Assembly (NCBI GenBank): GCA_032173965.1
Contig: CM063283.1
Span: forward strand, 79,734,743 to 79,798,742
Source of the DNA: Sitta carolinensis
Lineage: Eukaryota > Chordata > Aves > Passeriformes > Sittidae
Direction of reading: 5' to 3'
DNA length: 64,000 nt
The first letter of the stretch is position 1. The number at the start of each line of letters is the position of its first letter. Below the pieces are notes generated by a model. The model searched no databases. It was not told where the DNA came from and saw nothing but the letters and a program-made list of their open reading frames with translations. Positions 37,277 to 50,046 of this stretch are shown in pieces. Position numbers and translations under genes: made by a program.

Positions 37277-37304
<28 letters not shown>
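37277..37304. repeat. Poly(A) tract of 28 bases
   Basis: A pure A run. No upstream retrotransposon body is recognised. Confidence 0.9.
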
Positions 37305-37307
<3 letters not shown>

Positions 37308-38191
37308 AGTGTGTACACCTTGTGTGTTGACTCTGAAGTCCAAAAAACCCCAAACCAGTGTGCTTTCAATGGTCAAGGCTAGAAGATCTGTACACATATT
37401 TTGTATGTATAGTTATGGCAATTATCAAAGATAATATTCTGATCTATTACAAATCAGTGATGTCTTGAAAACATTTAATCCTTCATCTTGTAAAATGAAA
37501 TCTAGTTCTTGTCAATAAAGTTTTTCCGCATGCACTTTCATGTATACTTGACCACAGCTTTCCATTTCCTGTATTTAGAGTCCACTGAAGAGAATAAGGA
37601 AACTGGTCTTTCCTTTCAATGGGAGAAAAACTATGTCCCAGAGAACCATGTCTATTACTAGGTATCCACATCAATTGAAAGATGATAGCACTGATTAACA
37701 GTGATGAGGGGCTGCTTGCTCTAACAGCAACAAAGATTTCTATCTTGACATTGCCCATACAGCATGGAGATTATTTTTGACATTTTAGCTACTGATTCAC
37801 AAAGTATTTTTAGAGAAATGCACTCTACAGAGTGTTCCTGCCAATTTACTTCATTGCAATTTGTTTCTTCTTTACCTTGTTATTTTGTTTTTCACTTTTG
37901 AAAGCAGTCTATGTTAGTTTTTTTCTGCCCTCCCTATTCTAACCTACCATTGCTTGTCTCTGTAGTCCTAATCTTCATCCTGTCATTTTATCCCTTCTTG
38001 TCTCCTGAGGTAAAGCTCTTTTGACAGAGATTTCCCTTGCTGTTTTACCACTTAAAAAAGGTTCAAGCATAGCTTTTAGGGATATCTTAGGTGTGGGTCC
38101 CTTAATAGCTCCTGTGGGAATAGCCATCTATTTTTACAGCATTGAACCAACAATGGAATTAGGAAAAAAATCAGGGACTTGCATCTTGCTC

Positions 38192-38254
38192 CTTCAGCTC
38201 ACAACCATTGCCCTGAATGTGAGCAGCACTTCAGCTCACACTGAATGTGAGCAG
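38192..38254. repeat. Imperfect tandem duplication
   Basis: CTTCAGCTCACA...TGAATGTGAGCAG occurs at 38192-38226 and, with an internal deletion of about nine bases, at 38229-38254. In the second copy GCTCACA and TGTGAGC form a 7-base inverted repeat. Confidence 0.75.
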
Positions 38255-40639
38255 ACCTCCAGTCTAAGCCAATTTGGTGTTGATAAGAAACAGGGAAATC
38301 CTATTATTTCAGAGAACATGTGCACAGCCAGTAAAAATTAAGATCCTTCCCTGTTCTGACATGGAGTTTTGTTGTCATTCCACACATCAGTTTCCAGGTG
38401 ACAACTGAAGTGCTGATCTCCTGGAGCAGGGATGCTGAGTGCAGCCCAGGGATCAGACCTCACCTGTCACGACAATTCATCCAAATTATGGCCCAGCTTT
38501 CTCATTTTTCAGATGGGCAAGCAAGGAGCAAGACAAAACTAAGGATGAACGCTGTAATATTCACAAGTGTAATGTCTGTTTCTGAAAAGGGAAATATATC
38601 CTATTATCTGAACTCTTTTTAAGCATCCCCTTTCATCTGGCAATGTGTATGTATGCGTACACATGTAGGTGTCTGCTGATGCAATCTGAGATCACCTTGT
38701 GCCTTTCATTTTCACCTTGCTCAGACATCACATGATGAGAGAATGGTTTCAGTTTCATTTTAAAGGGGTGCTTATTAACATACATATCTTTCTGGTCAGC
38801 CTGTACCGGTTACATTAACATGTACTCTCACTGTATCATGGGGGATGCCTGAATGTGTGTCCTGTGGGGAATCCAGGCACAAAATAAAGGAAGAAACAAT
38901 GATACCTAAATGAGAAGGGCCCCTAATGACTACCCAAAAAGCTGGGGTGATCCATCCAGGGGCAGTCAAGTGACAGAAGACAAGAGAAAGAAGTGTAGTT
39001 ACTGACTTCCCACTTGCACTACATTGGGAGCTCAGTGCAAGCCAGGGAGTCCTGCCTTTCACATGATGATATCTGTCAGAGGGAGCTATAGGGAGTTGAA
39101 CTGGTTCCAAGTACCCTGAAAGGCTCCTGTAAACCAAAAAAATTCAATTTTGCCACAGTATGAGTCAGGCACTACACATCAATAAAAAATAAACTTGAAA
39201 ATATTTCTATAAGAACCATGGAGTAATCTAAATATTTATATTATGACTGTCATAGGCAGGAATTCATTTATTATTTTCATCTACATTCCTAAGTCTCACC
39301 TGTATTTTTCACTCTGTAAATATTGGATTAAATTACTTTAAAATGAAACCTCAAGTTTTAAACACATGTATAAACTGTCCACTTACATTACTAAAGTAGA
39401 AGAGACGCTATTTGAGTGGTTTAGCAGAGAAGAGCGAGTTCATTGGACAGATCTGTTCTTGAAGTTTTGCAGAGGGTTACCAGGGCCAGCTGTGTTCCAA
39501 ACAAATGTGCTGACCTAAGTGAACTTCCTATCAACAAAATTCTCTCAGGCTCCCATTATTTTTCTTTAACAATTAATCAACAGCTGCTGAAAAGTTATGA
39601 GAGTGCTTGTAATTTTCTGTGAAATTAATGGAAGTCCTATCTTCTGATATGTAGGAGGTTTTTATTCTTAACCCTGGTGTGAATTTTCTGATTTATTTTT
39701 TAAATCAATTACCCTTGTGAACTCACATGTCTTCTCTCTTTGGCAGAAAGGATCACAGACTCTAGCATGACAGGCATGAATAGCTTTCACAAATGCCTAC
39801 AAGTTCAGTTTCCCAAAGCGATGAAACCTACTGTAAAAATATGAGGGTATTTGTTAGAATTCTGGCATGATGGGGTTACTCCTTTTGAAGTCATTCAGAC
39901 GTTTCGGTTTTCTGTTGGGTTTCATAATTATTTGGCATCTGTACTCTTGGCAGTCAGGGATAGAGCCATGTTTGTGTAACCACCCCTTACTTAGAGAAAT
40001 GCTTTGAGTGTCTCTGTTTTGCTACAAGGATATGCTGGGCTGAGCTCAGTGAATAACATGGAGTCACCCTGACTAGGCTCCCATGCCAGTGATGGGGGCT
40101 CAACTCCATTGCCTTTTCTCTTCCTGTACCTATAGGATGGTATTGTTTCATCCCCAAGGGTCAAACACAATGGAATTGCACACAAAAAGTGATACCATAT
40201 CAAAGCATGCTTCAGACCTAATGGCAATATTCATGAAACCATTTTTAGAACTTTGAGACTTTGATGGCCAGGACATTGCACCTTTTTTATGTCAGATCAA
40301 AGTGCTAGTTTTTGAGCAACTGAAGCAGGAAATAAAATATGCAACAAGGAAATCACTGACACTCCACACATTTAGAACAAACCTTACCAGAAGTTCTGGT
40401 TTGTTTTTTGGAAGAAGAGCAAGTTATTCTACAGTTTTATGAGAAAGAAAAAAAAAAAAAAAAAAGGAGCTATCACCTGCAAATAGTTTCTCATTTGTCC
40501 AAAGATTTGCAGGATCAGGGCCTGTGCAGGGTCTTTAATGCCTGAGGATTACGTCATGTTCTTTTGACTTTCCTTCTGTTCAAATAACATAAAACACAAT
40601 ACATTTTTTATGACTCAGGTCACCCTTTGTTTTCCCATG

Positions 40640-41110
40640 GAGCACAAAAAAAACCCATTCAATAAATTTGCCTGATAAAAGATTTTTATCTTTCATGGGA
40701 AAGCAATGTTGTTTCTCTAAGTCATATGTAATGTATTAGTAATAATGGTATTCCACTTCAAACAAATTACAAACTAATGTTAGTGTTCTTAACAATGTTA
40801 TACTAAATAATAACTCCCCACAGGCCAATTTGCATACAAAATGTTAACATTTAAAGCCAAGTTACAATTAGCACTTTGTTATGGAAGTCTGTGGATTGCA
40901 ATTTACTGAAACGAAGTTATAGTCCCTGCAAGGAATTTTAATTTATGAAAAATTACCCACTTAGAATTGCTGTCACAGTGGACCAACTTCTATTAAAATG
41001 ATGGGTACCTAATAAATACATCTATTATTAATGTAATGAATGACAAAAATGAAACAAAGTAAATGTAGAATTAATGAATCTCCTGCTTTGTAAATAAGAG
41101 ATGCAAGCTG
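40640..41110. promoter_or_regulatory. Candidate conserved non-coding element
   Basis: A repeat-free AT-rich stretch contains an exact octamer ATTTGCAT (40828-40835), GTTAAC (40843-40848) and CAATTA (40865-40870) within 45 bases, with many further TAAT cores to about 41075. Such clustering is common in developmental enhancers in gene deserts. It is a motif-based guess, since AT-rich DNA yields homeodomain sites easily. Confidence 0.3.
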
Positions 41111-44100
41111 ACAACTCTTTCCCACTCTACTGATAATGCTACATAGAGCAGTATGTGTGTGAGAGGAGAAGGGAAGAAGAATAATCTGAGGAAAATTAAG
41201 ATAATCAAGGGAAAGAGTGAAAGGAAGGAGAGGTACATTGATTAGATAAAATAGAGAAATGCACAGGATGCTAATTAATTGAAAAACAGAATAAACTTGA
41301 AAAGTCTAGCTCAACAAAGATGAATCACACTAGTATTTCATTTCCCTTGAGTGGATGCTGTAAATCACTTGATAATGAAAGTTCTCAATCCCCAAAACTT
41401 TATTTGAAGGGAAAAAACATTAGTTATCTGATATGAGTACTTACAAGATTACAACAGTAAATGCAAGCATTCTGATACAAAAAAAATATTATTTTTTCCA
41501 GTTACTCTCCTGAATTCATGCTTAAAAACTTGAGGCTTTCTCTTCATTTCAATTAGAGGGGTTTGGACTTCAGGAGCACCTGATGGATCTACCATTTAAA
41601 AATAGAAACTGTAAGAGTACCTAAAATGTCAATCTGTTTGGCAAATACTGCTAAATGTATTCCGTAAATACCAGCTGAATTTTCTTAGGGAGTTCCTTTC
41701 ATTTATACATACATGCTTTTGCACTCCCTTCACAAACATCAGGCCTTTGTACTTTAGCAGGGCCCAGGTCCCAGTGTGCCTCAGTGTATCCCCAGGGCAG
41801 GAATTTGGGTTGTCTGTCAGCCATACCTCTGGGAGGGTCCATGCTGGCTTCACATGGCTCATTGCTGAAGAGTTAGACCCATTGCCTCTGTTTTCATGGC
41901 AGGGGAGAGGACTTGCCAAGTCAGCCTGTGGCTCTCCACCAGCTCCAGCTCTCCACACTGCCTGCAGTGCCACCACTGAGGATGGGAAGGAGAAGGGAGA
42001 GGCCAAATGTGCACAAATCACACAGGCTACAAGAGGCCACTTACGGGTCCAGGATATTTACATGGTAAATACTTCCACGGAAGATGTTTCAGAGCCCCTT
42101 GGATAATCTGGTCTCTTCAGGCAACAGAGACATTCCTGCATAATTTATGAGACAAACTATGATGACTACACAAGTTCAACCCTTTTTTATCTAAAGAAAC
42201 ATCACTGTGAACTCCACATGTGACATTTTGCTTAGCCAAAAATTATGTGGAAGACTATCTCCCCATGGACATGCTGTAAGGAAAAAAAAAAAAAAAAAAG
42301 TATAAACTTAAGATAAATATTTTTGAAGTTTTTACTCACCTCTAGTGAAATCTGACAAGTATCTTAAGGTATATAAAGCAAATTTTGACACTATAAACTC
42401 AAATTAAATCACAGCTTGCCTTTGCTAGGATGATACTTAGGCAGCACTGAGCAGCAATACATTGAAGAATGAAGAATGTGTAAGCAGTAAGCAACATAAA
42501 TTCAGTCACATGTGAAAAAAACATATATACGTTTCACACACTTGGCACAATCCCGTTTTGATGGAGACCAGGGCAGATGGTGCCCTCAAGATCGTACCAT
42601 ATTATAAGGAGAGTCTGGAAGACCAAAGTGAGCCTGGGAGTAAGCAGTCACCAATCCATTGTTCCCTGTGGTTTTACCCACAGACATCAGCACAAAGCTT
42701 TGCTTTAGTTCTATGAATATCTTTCTCATAAGAATTGTTTCTTTCTTTTCCTTAGACATTATATCATTATATGCTTCCACAAAACAACAATGACATGTTC
42801 CTATGATCAAGATTCTTCTATCAAGGCTTCAAACATTCTAATATTAGAACAAAATACTGTAAAAATAACTGGGAGGGACATGGAAAAAAATGACAAAATA
42901 GATCATATTTGTGAAATGGTGCTCTTTATTTTTAGCTGGTTTGGTTTGACTTGTAAACAATCTTGTTGCTTTATAGGAGTGTATTAACTCACATGATTGA
43001 GATTCTGGATCCAAAGCAGTATGACTCCCTGTTTGCCTTCATATATAATGGATGTTCTCATGCAACTAGAAGCTGTTCTCTAGAACATAAACAGAGTTAA
43101 ATCCTCATGGCAAATGAATTAAGGATTCTTACTACAGTGTAAAAAACAAATCTATAATGGTGCATCCATTCAGTATGTAGATGATGAAGATAATTCACTA
43201 AAAAGAAATATGTTATCATATCTATTATGATACTTTTCTTAATTTTAATTTAAAGAATTGTCCGTATACTCAAAAGTGCCCCTCTTGATAGTCAAACATA
43301 CGTATTGTGTTTCCAGGCATGATTTTGCTTTTTCAGGTTTTCTAGTTTTGAAGATAATTTTGACAAACACCTGTTCTGCACTCTCAATCTGGAACATGAC
43401 AGACAAGGGGAGTTTTTTTCTGGTCTGCCCAAAAACAACAGCAATGCATGTCTGTTGGCCAAATGCTTTAGCTTCACCTGAGGAGCTGCTATTGTTCTCA
43501 ATATTCTTTTCCTTTTTCATGCTTGATGTGGTATTGCCATGATTTGACCTCTGATGATGAACAGCATTCCACTGAAGCCTATTTTCAAGTAATCTCCAAG
43601 AGATTTTAAATATTCAAATTGCAATGAGCAAAAAAATAAATAAATTTTAATAAACACCTGATGCAGAATTTAATGAAGGAGCTTATACTTCTATCCCATT
43701 AATTCTATATTTCCATTTCATTTCTTATTTTTCTATTCTGGTGAATGAGGTAAAATAAGGTGAAACATTCTTTTAGAAATAAAAATATGCTTTCTCAGTT
43801 CACTATTATAACCAATCACTAAAATGATGACTTCATAAAATCTGTCAAGAAGTGGCAGTGGCAACATCCCTTTCTGATGGCTAATGCTTTATACCCAGGG
43901 GATTTTATTGAACTTATACCACTGCATGATCTAATATCAAATGGCCTTAGCTATAAGTAGTTAGGAATGTTCTCTACACTGACCAAATCAATTTTCTCCA
44001 GCTTCACCCCTGAAACCAATATGAAACTAATAGACAAAATTTTCTTGGCAATTTCTGGAAAATAAATTTGTGGTTAAGGTTCCTGCTAGAAAGACTAAAA

Positions 44101-45527
44101 GGCAGGGATGATTATTTTACAACCTGAGGCTACCTGGGGATTTTTGAGGGGTATTATTCAATGAACACATACTGCCCCTTTACCAAGGAATGATTGTACA
44201 TTGATTCTTTTATTCTCATTCTCCAAAAGCTAGGAAGATTAAAGAAAACGAATAAAGCCTCATCTCAGCATTTCATCTGATGTGAATCAATGTAAGTGAC
44301 TTCTACAAACCTGTGCTCAGTTAACCCAGCTGTTTTACCAAATGGAATGGCTGTGATGGAATTTAGTAAAACACATTGAAAAGAGACATTTTCACAGAGC
44401 ACAAACAACAATAAAACCTTTTATACCAAAATCACAAAAAGGTTCATTTAACAACAGTTAATTGAGGCCCCATTTCAGAGCAGTACTTATTCAGGTTTTA
44501 AATCCAAAACCAATTATTACAGCTATGTTGGAACTAAAAGGACTATTATACTGAGAGATAGAATGGATAGAGAGCATTAATTCTAATCAAAATTCTTTCA
44601 GTGGTATATGCAAAAATCCAAATTACAAAATTGCAATATGTACTCAGCTGATAAAAATGGTAAACTCTTAGCTTGCTTCAAGTGGCTAAACCATATCCAG
44701 ACTACAACCTTCCTTGTCCATACCATTATCTTAGTAGATGCAAACTAATACAATTTTGTGAAGTATACATTCAGAATCTTCATGTGGTAGCAAGAGAAGA
44801 ACACTGAAGACTTCTAAGGCCATGTGTTATAGTAATATATGTAAGTCATAGAGTACACTGATGTTTTCTAGTTGAAAATTATGCATTCCTTCCTTTCAAC
44901 AGTTTTAGTATGCATATAATTCAATTCTGTTTATAAACAAAATGGGTTTATTGGGTATATGTATACACTCAGAATATGTCAAGGTTTGGTCTTTTGCACC
45001 TGTGATTAATGGTTTCCTTCCCTTTGTTAATTTATGAAGTTTCTAAGAGAATTTTTTTTTCACGGCCACAGATGTTACATCACAGGCAGGGAATTATGTT
45101 TCATATTATAAATAGTTCAGGTGTAAAAAAAAAATTAAGAAATTTCCTGTTTATACACATTTATCTTAAGTAACTATCTTTGAAGAGAAACATATAGAAA
45201 AGAAAAAGCTGCACATATAGGTAATACTGACATGTTTTAGCAATTTGTTTTTAAATGTCTGACCCGTACAAAAACTAATCTTCAATTTAATGTTATATTT
45301 CTCCTGCCAATTCTGTTAGATGTATAGATCTACTTTTGAGACAGATATGAATCTTCTTCTGTTTAGACTAGATGTCCATCTCACATAGTACCTTTTCACA
45401 GTGTTGACTGGACATATATGTTAAGAAAATATTTTCAGTATTTAAATTTTTTACCAAGAGGTGGTAGCTGAGATATCTGATAATATTTTCCTAATACAAG
45501 ACTTCATTAACTATTGCAAAATTTTGT

Positions 45528-45838
45528 AGAATCATAGAATATTTAGGCTGGAAAAGAGCTTTAAGGTCATTGAGTCCAACCATTAATTGAGAATTCTCAG
45601 CTCCACCACTAAACCATTTATCCAGGTGCTACACATACAAGTTTTTAAAATAGCTCCAGGGACAATGGCTCAACCACTTCCTTGCCAGTTTTTTCAAATG
45701 CCAGACAACCCCTGCCATGAGGACATTTTTCCTAATATCCAATCTAAATCTACTCTAGAGCAATTTGAGGGCATTTCCTCCTGTGCTGACGCTTGTTGCC
45801 TGAGAGAAGGGACCAAGCCCCACCCAGTACAGTATCCT
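45528..45838 (-). mobile_element. CR1 LINE 3' end, minus strand
   Basis: On the + strand it begins AGAATCATAGAAT, the reverse complement of the CR1 terminal repeat. It continues with GGCTGGAAAAGAGCTTTAAG, CATTGAGTCCAACCATTAA, CACCACTAAACCA, CTCCAGGGACAATGGCTCAA, TTTTTCCTAATATCCAATCT and GCATTTCCTCCTGTGCTGAC. These are the segments of a second CR1 subfamily, distinct from the copy at 35 kb. Diverged and 5'-truncated, it is inactive. The 101-codon frame on the + strand over it is spurious. Confidence 0.95.
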
Positions 45839-48209
45839 TTTTTTCTTAGTTCTTCCTGTTTTAAAAGTGATCTCACATCTAATACACCTTAAGTGGAGTG
45901 TCAAAAATGCAAACAATATTTCAAATAAATGAAGGATTAACTCTGAACAGAGGTCCATCCTAAGCTTAAAAATGCACTGTAGCCCATTTTAGAGAAATAA
46001 TTTAAAAATAAAATAAAATCCTCATGATCCAAGAGAAGAAGCTTTTTTCTCTACTTTTAAATGTTGAGAATCATGGTTGGTATTTTAGACTAAATTTCTA
46101 AGAACTGCATAGGAAAAATACATGCAGCTCTAATATTTCATGCCTGTAATAATGCATAGAATGGTTCCATTTCCTTGTGAGCCGAGAAAGCCTTGCTCAG
46201 GTAAAGACTGTGCATTTTTAACTTTGACACTGTGAGAATCCTCTCTTCTGTTTTGGGTGCTAGGCCTCACAGGTATGAAAACAATTGTGTACATCTGTGT
46301 TTGCTGGGTTTTGCACCTGTTTCCTTGCTTGGCTCTCATGGTTATGAAGAGCATTTGCTATAGCCTTTAATGAGCCACAAAGGTTCTCTCTTTCTTGGTG
46401 AAATTCGGCATGAGATATTTCTCAAAATCTCTATAATAGAACAGGCCATCAGTTATTTCAACTGTAATTGAAGCACATCGCAAAATGTTGGCTGTTTACC
46501 TACTTACAGATTGCAGGTGACCATCACTAGTCAGTAGTATGTTAAAGAACAAGGAGGAAAAATGGCACAGCATTAAAGAAAAATTTTTAAAATGCTCGAA
46601 AGTAGTGTCACTGATTCAACATGCGATTGATATAGCTTGCCTGTGATGGCAGAGCTGCCGTGCAGAAATTGATTCTATGTCAGATTTAACATGAAACACA
46701 CTTCAATGACAGATATGTTAGCATAGTGGTTTATCACTTTTATCTCTACCTTCTTCAGAATTATTTCCTTACAATAAATGCATGGATACACAAATATTCA
46801 GAAACTGTGAGTTTTTTCACAATTAAGGGGTCATTAAATTAACCTTTCTAAATTCTAAAAATAAACAATTGTTTATGCATCCATCCTTTGGAAAATACAG
46901 ATAACAATAACTGGTACTTTCCCGTTCTGTAAGACAGAAAAATTATAACTCAATCTCAAAGAAGATAGATGGTTCTCCAGAATTCTCACTTCTCATTTAT
47001 AAATGTTTCTCATGTTCAGAGGTATTATATGTTGCAATTATGCACTTCTTTTCCAATTTGCACATGAAAACTTTTATTTAATTTTTTTCCAAAAATATTG
47101 ATGCAAAGCAGAAATAATGCAACAATAAATGTTCAGCAAATTTAATGTATAAAGGAAAAATAGATTGCTGCTCACATTTCTTTCAAATCACTTTTTCACC
47201 TGTAAAACACTTCAATAGAGCCCATAATATGTATATAGACTATTATGTGAAAAAAGAATTCTCAAATGCAATGTTTAGTATGGAGGAGCTAATAAATAGT
47301 AGCATGGAAGGTGTCTCATATGTTGATGGTGGTTGCATCAGTGTAGTGACCTAGCTGCTGAAGTAGAGTCTTAGGAAATCGAAGTAGTTAGCCTTGGTGA
47401 GCTACTCCCTGAGTCTCATCTCTTTTATAAAATGTACTTTTAAAAATTAATCATAACCAATTTTTATGCTACACGATGTGAAGCAGAGAGCCTCAGGATG
47501 ATGGTATAAAATTATGTTTTCTGCTTATTTTCTGAAATGCTTATAAGTGAACTATCTGAAAGACACAGATATATATGTGGGAAGTTGTGCCTACTTAAGC
47601 CTTAAATTGTGCTTGGGATCTGACTACAAAGCTATTGTAAAAAGAAATCACTGAGAAGAAAAATCACTGCAGTAGGATTTATACATCAACTTTTTAAACT
47701 TTGTCACAAAAACAGCTGAAGAAATTGATTTTTCATAACTTCCTTCCCTAATAACTATGCTTTACATCACAAAGTCTGAGCTGCTCATAAGTGAGTGAAT
47801 AGACAAGGTCTGCTTCAGTGGCTAACATATCATGTCCTTGGGTTAATGTTTCACAAGTTTTCTTAATATAAAGGAGTTTCCTTTGATGTAAAGGATCAAG
47901 CCACTAAATAAACTAGCCAAGGCAGAAAAAACAAACAAAAACATATAAAAACTGTTAAAGATGTTACTTACATCTTTGTACTCTAATGGGACTCTAAAAA
48001 AATATAGAAAAGGGAATTTGTTTCAGAGAAACACTTTCAACAACTGAAGAAACTGTTCTTCAATTTTCCCCACCTCTACATGGCAGTGAACCTAGGGTGA
48101 TTTCTCTTTAGGAAAGTACACCACTGGCAGATACAGATGTCTGTATTTGCCATTGGAAATTTAAATTAAGCTTTCTGCTTTCTTATATAGAGAGGACAGA
48201 AATGTAATG

Positions 48210-48235
48210 AAAAAAAAAATCTAGATTTTTTTTTT
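48210..48235. repeat. Perfect 26-bp A/T palindrome
   Basis: Ten A bases, TCTAGA and ten T bases form a perfect spacerless palindrome (the T run goes on two bases further). It could extrude as a cruciform, but A/T runs make it easy to arise by slippage. Confidence 0.85.
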
Positions 48236-48881
48236 TTAACAAAACATTATGCATGAATGTAGTATGATAAATGATGCCAGGAACAAGGAAGCTTCTGTAA
48301 CTGTTGATAAGAACAGTAATTGTATGCTAAAATAAGGAAAAGTAACAAAAGCCTCATCAGCGTAATTCCATTTTTATGCTGAAATATGCAAATCTCATAC
48401 TAGAAAATGCTTAAGAATTTTTAAAGAAATTGTTTGTTATATAAGTATAAGCAATAAATAAATTTAATCAGAAAACAGTAATACAACTGTGGGAGGGGCA
48501 ATTGAACAAAAATTATAGTTTATGAGCTGTGATATTTAGAAACTGAGATTAGAAAGGAATAATGGAAATTTTAAAAATGTGGCAAAATATGCCAAATGAA
48601 TGAGGAAAGAATGAGAAATATTTGACAGAATATGCTGGATACCTACTAGTTGGAAGCATCACCACTTACCAATTCACATATATAAAGTCAAAATCATCTG
48701 TATATTAACTTCAATATCAATATGGTTGCTACTGCTGTTCAGAGAATTCAAGGATGCCTGTCTGTTAAGACTGAATCTAATTCCACATTCGGTTAGTACA
48801 AGAGTTTTCTGTGGTCAGCTCCATGGGGAAATAAAGAAAAGAAAGAACATCCCTCAACAAATTATATATATCATTATTATT

Positions 48882-49256
48882 ATGCAAGATAAAGAGTCTA
48901 AAACTGTTATTCTTCAATATAAGACTTTCTTTTATCAGAGAATGACTGATAAAAAGCAGTCTCCACAGAAGACTCTACAGAATCACAGACTAAAGAAACT
49001 ACCAGGGGAGTACTTTGCACAATTGAACCAAATCATATGCAAAGAAAGACATTTCCCACAGATGGCTATATATAATTATCATATTACCTTTCTTCTCTTA
49101 GTTGAAATGCACATCTCTTTCTCCCACCTTCAACACCTCTACTCAGTAAAAGGAACAAAATTTTTAAATTATGTAATGCTTAGGGCCATTCTCTTAGACT
49201 TAGAAAAACTGAAAGTGATTTTATCCTGCACTATTCCTCCATTCCTCACCTTCTGA
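48882..49256 (+). other. Open frame of 124 codons, coding status doubtful
   Basis: The frame is open from 48726 to a TGA ending at 49256 (176 codons), but the upstream part has only a TTG start. The first in-frame ATG is at 48882. The predicted product is Lys-, Leu- and His-containing with no signal peptide, transmembrane helix, zinc-binding pattern or repeat that I recognise. A frame this long is uncommon at this base composition. No splice signals, polyadenylation context or homologue supports it, and I consider chance the likelier explanation. Confidence 0.15.
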
Positions 49257-49997
49257 AAATTTTCTAGGTGTAACGAACTAATTTGGAAACTATTTTTAAA
49301 GTCCTCGAAACTAAAATCAGAAAAAAGTCTCAGCAGTTAAGTATTATTAAATTATTGTTGTTAAATAAAGGAAAAAAAACCCCTAAAAACAAAATCTGAA
49401 AAGGCTGACAAGATACCTCTGCACTCACAGTTATCATTCCATATCAGTAGTGAAAGGTGCATCTTTTGCTGTCTCACTTAGAAATATGCAGTTTTCTTCC
49501 TAGAAGTCTTACAGAAATAGATTTGTGTTAAACTCGGCTGAGAAGGGCAGCCATAACAAAGCCTCAGGTCTGCCAATACCTCTGCGTGCATTTCTTTGGC
49601 TTGTATTTTGGAAATGGAAATGTGCCATAAGTTCTCAGCAGCCTTTGTTGGATTCAGAGACATTTGGTGACCAATTATTCATGCTTACAGTTTCTGGGGT
49701 TTTTCTTATCTTTCTTCACCATGCTATGTGATGTGCTTTTCTCTCAACAATGAATACCTGTGTAAATCAGCAGATATTCAATATAATACCAATTAAGCAA
49801 TTAAAAAGATACATAAAAATGGTAAAGTCCACATAAACCTTGTTCTGGCATTGTTCCTGGTACCTGCCAGTCACCTTCAGCAAATTATAAATTAAGAGAT
49901 AAAGAATGATTAATGCCAGAAACCCACTGAAAGCTTCCAAAGAATGTAGGGCCGAGGAAGCAACTTTTGCAACACAGCTGCAACCATGCTAGCTTGT

Positions 49998-50046
49998 TTC
50001 TGAATTTCTGAATTTCTTTTGAAGGAATGTTTCTGAATTCTGAATT
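49998..50046. repeat. TTCTGAATT motif, four copies
   Basis: Two overlapping copies at 49998-50014 and two more at 50031-50046, separated by 16 bases. The array suggests local slippage duplication. Confidence 0.75.

Larger units (their letters stand above)
35353..45527. other. AT-rich non-coding stretch, no gene supported
   Basis: No coding exon or RNA gene could be supported. A GC-richer segment at about 41740-42010 gives overlapping frames on both strands (119 and 130 codons) without recognisable features. Around 43245-43540 three frames on two strands are open together. Other content is poly(A) at 37277, 40447 and 42282, a duplication at 38192, a purine-rich tract at about 41160-41240, and candidate conserved elements near 36.9 and 40.9 kb. 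Confidence 0.6.

Noticed and set aside
41629..42106. Frames of 130 (-) and 119 (+) codons over the same bases
   Set aside because: The region is locally GC-richer, which lowers stop frequency on both strands. The products show no domain or repeat, and no splice sites fit.
45587..45892. 101-codon + strand frame
   Set aside because: It lies over the antisense of a CR1 3' end and is spurious.
49998..50046. TTC/GAA motifs as a heat-shock element
   Set aside because: Spacing between TTC and GAA is one base, not the two required; a slippage duplication explains it.
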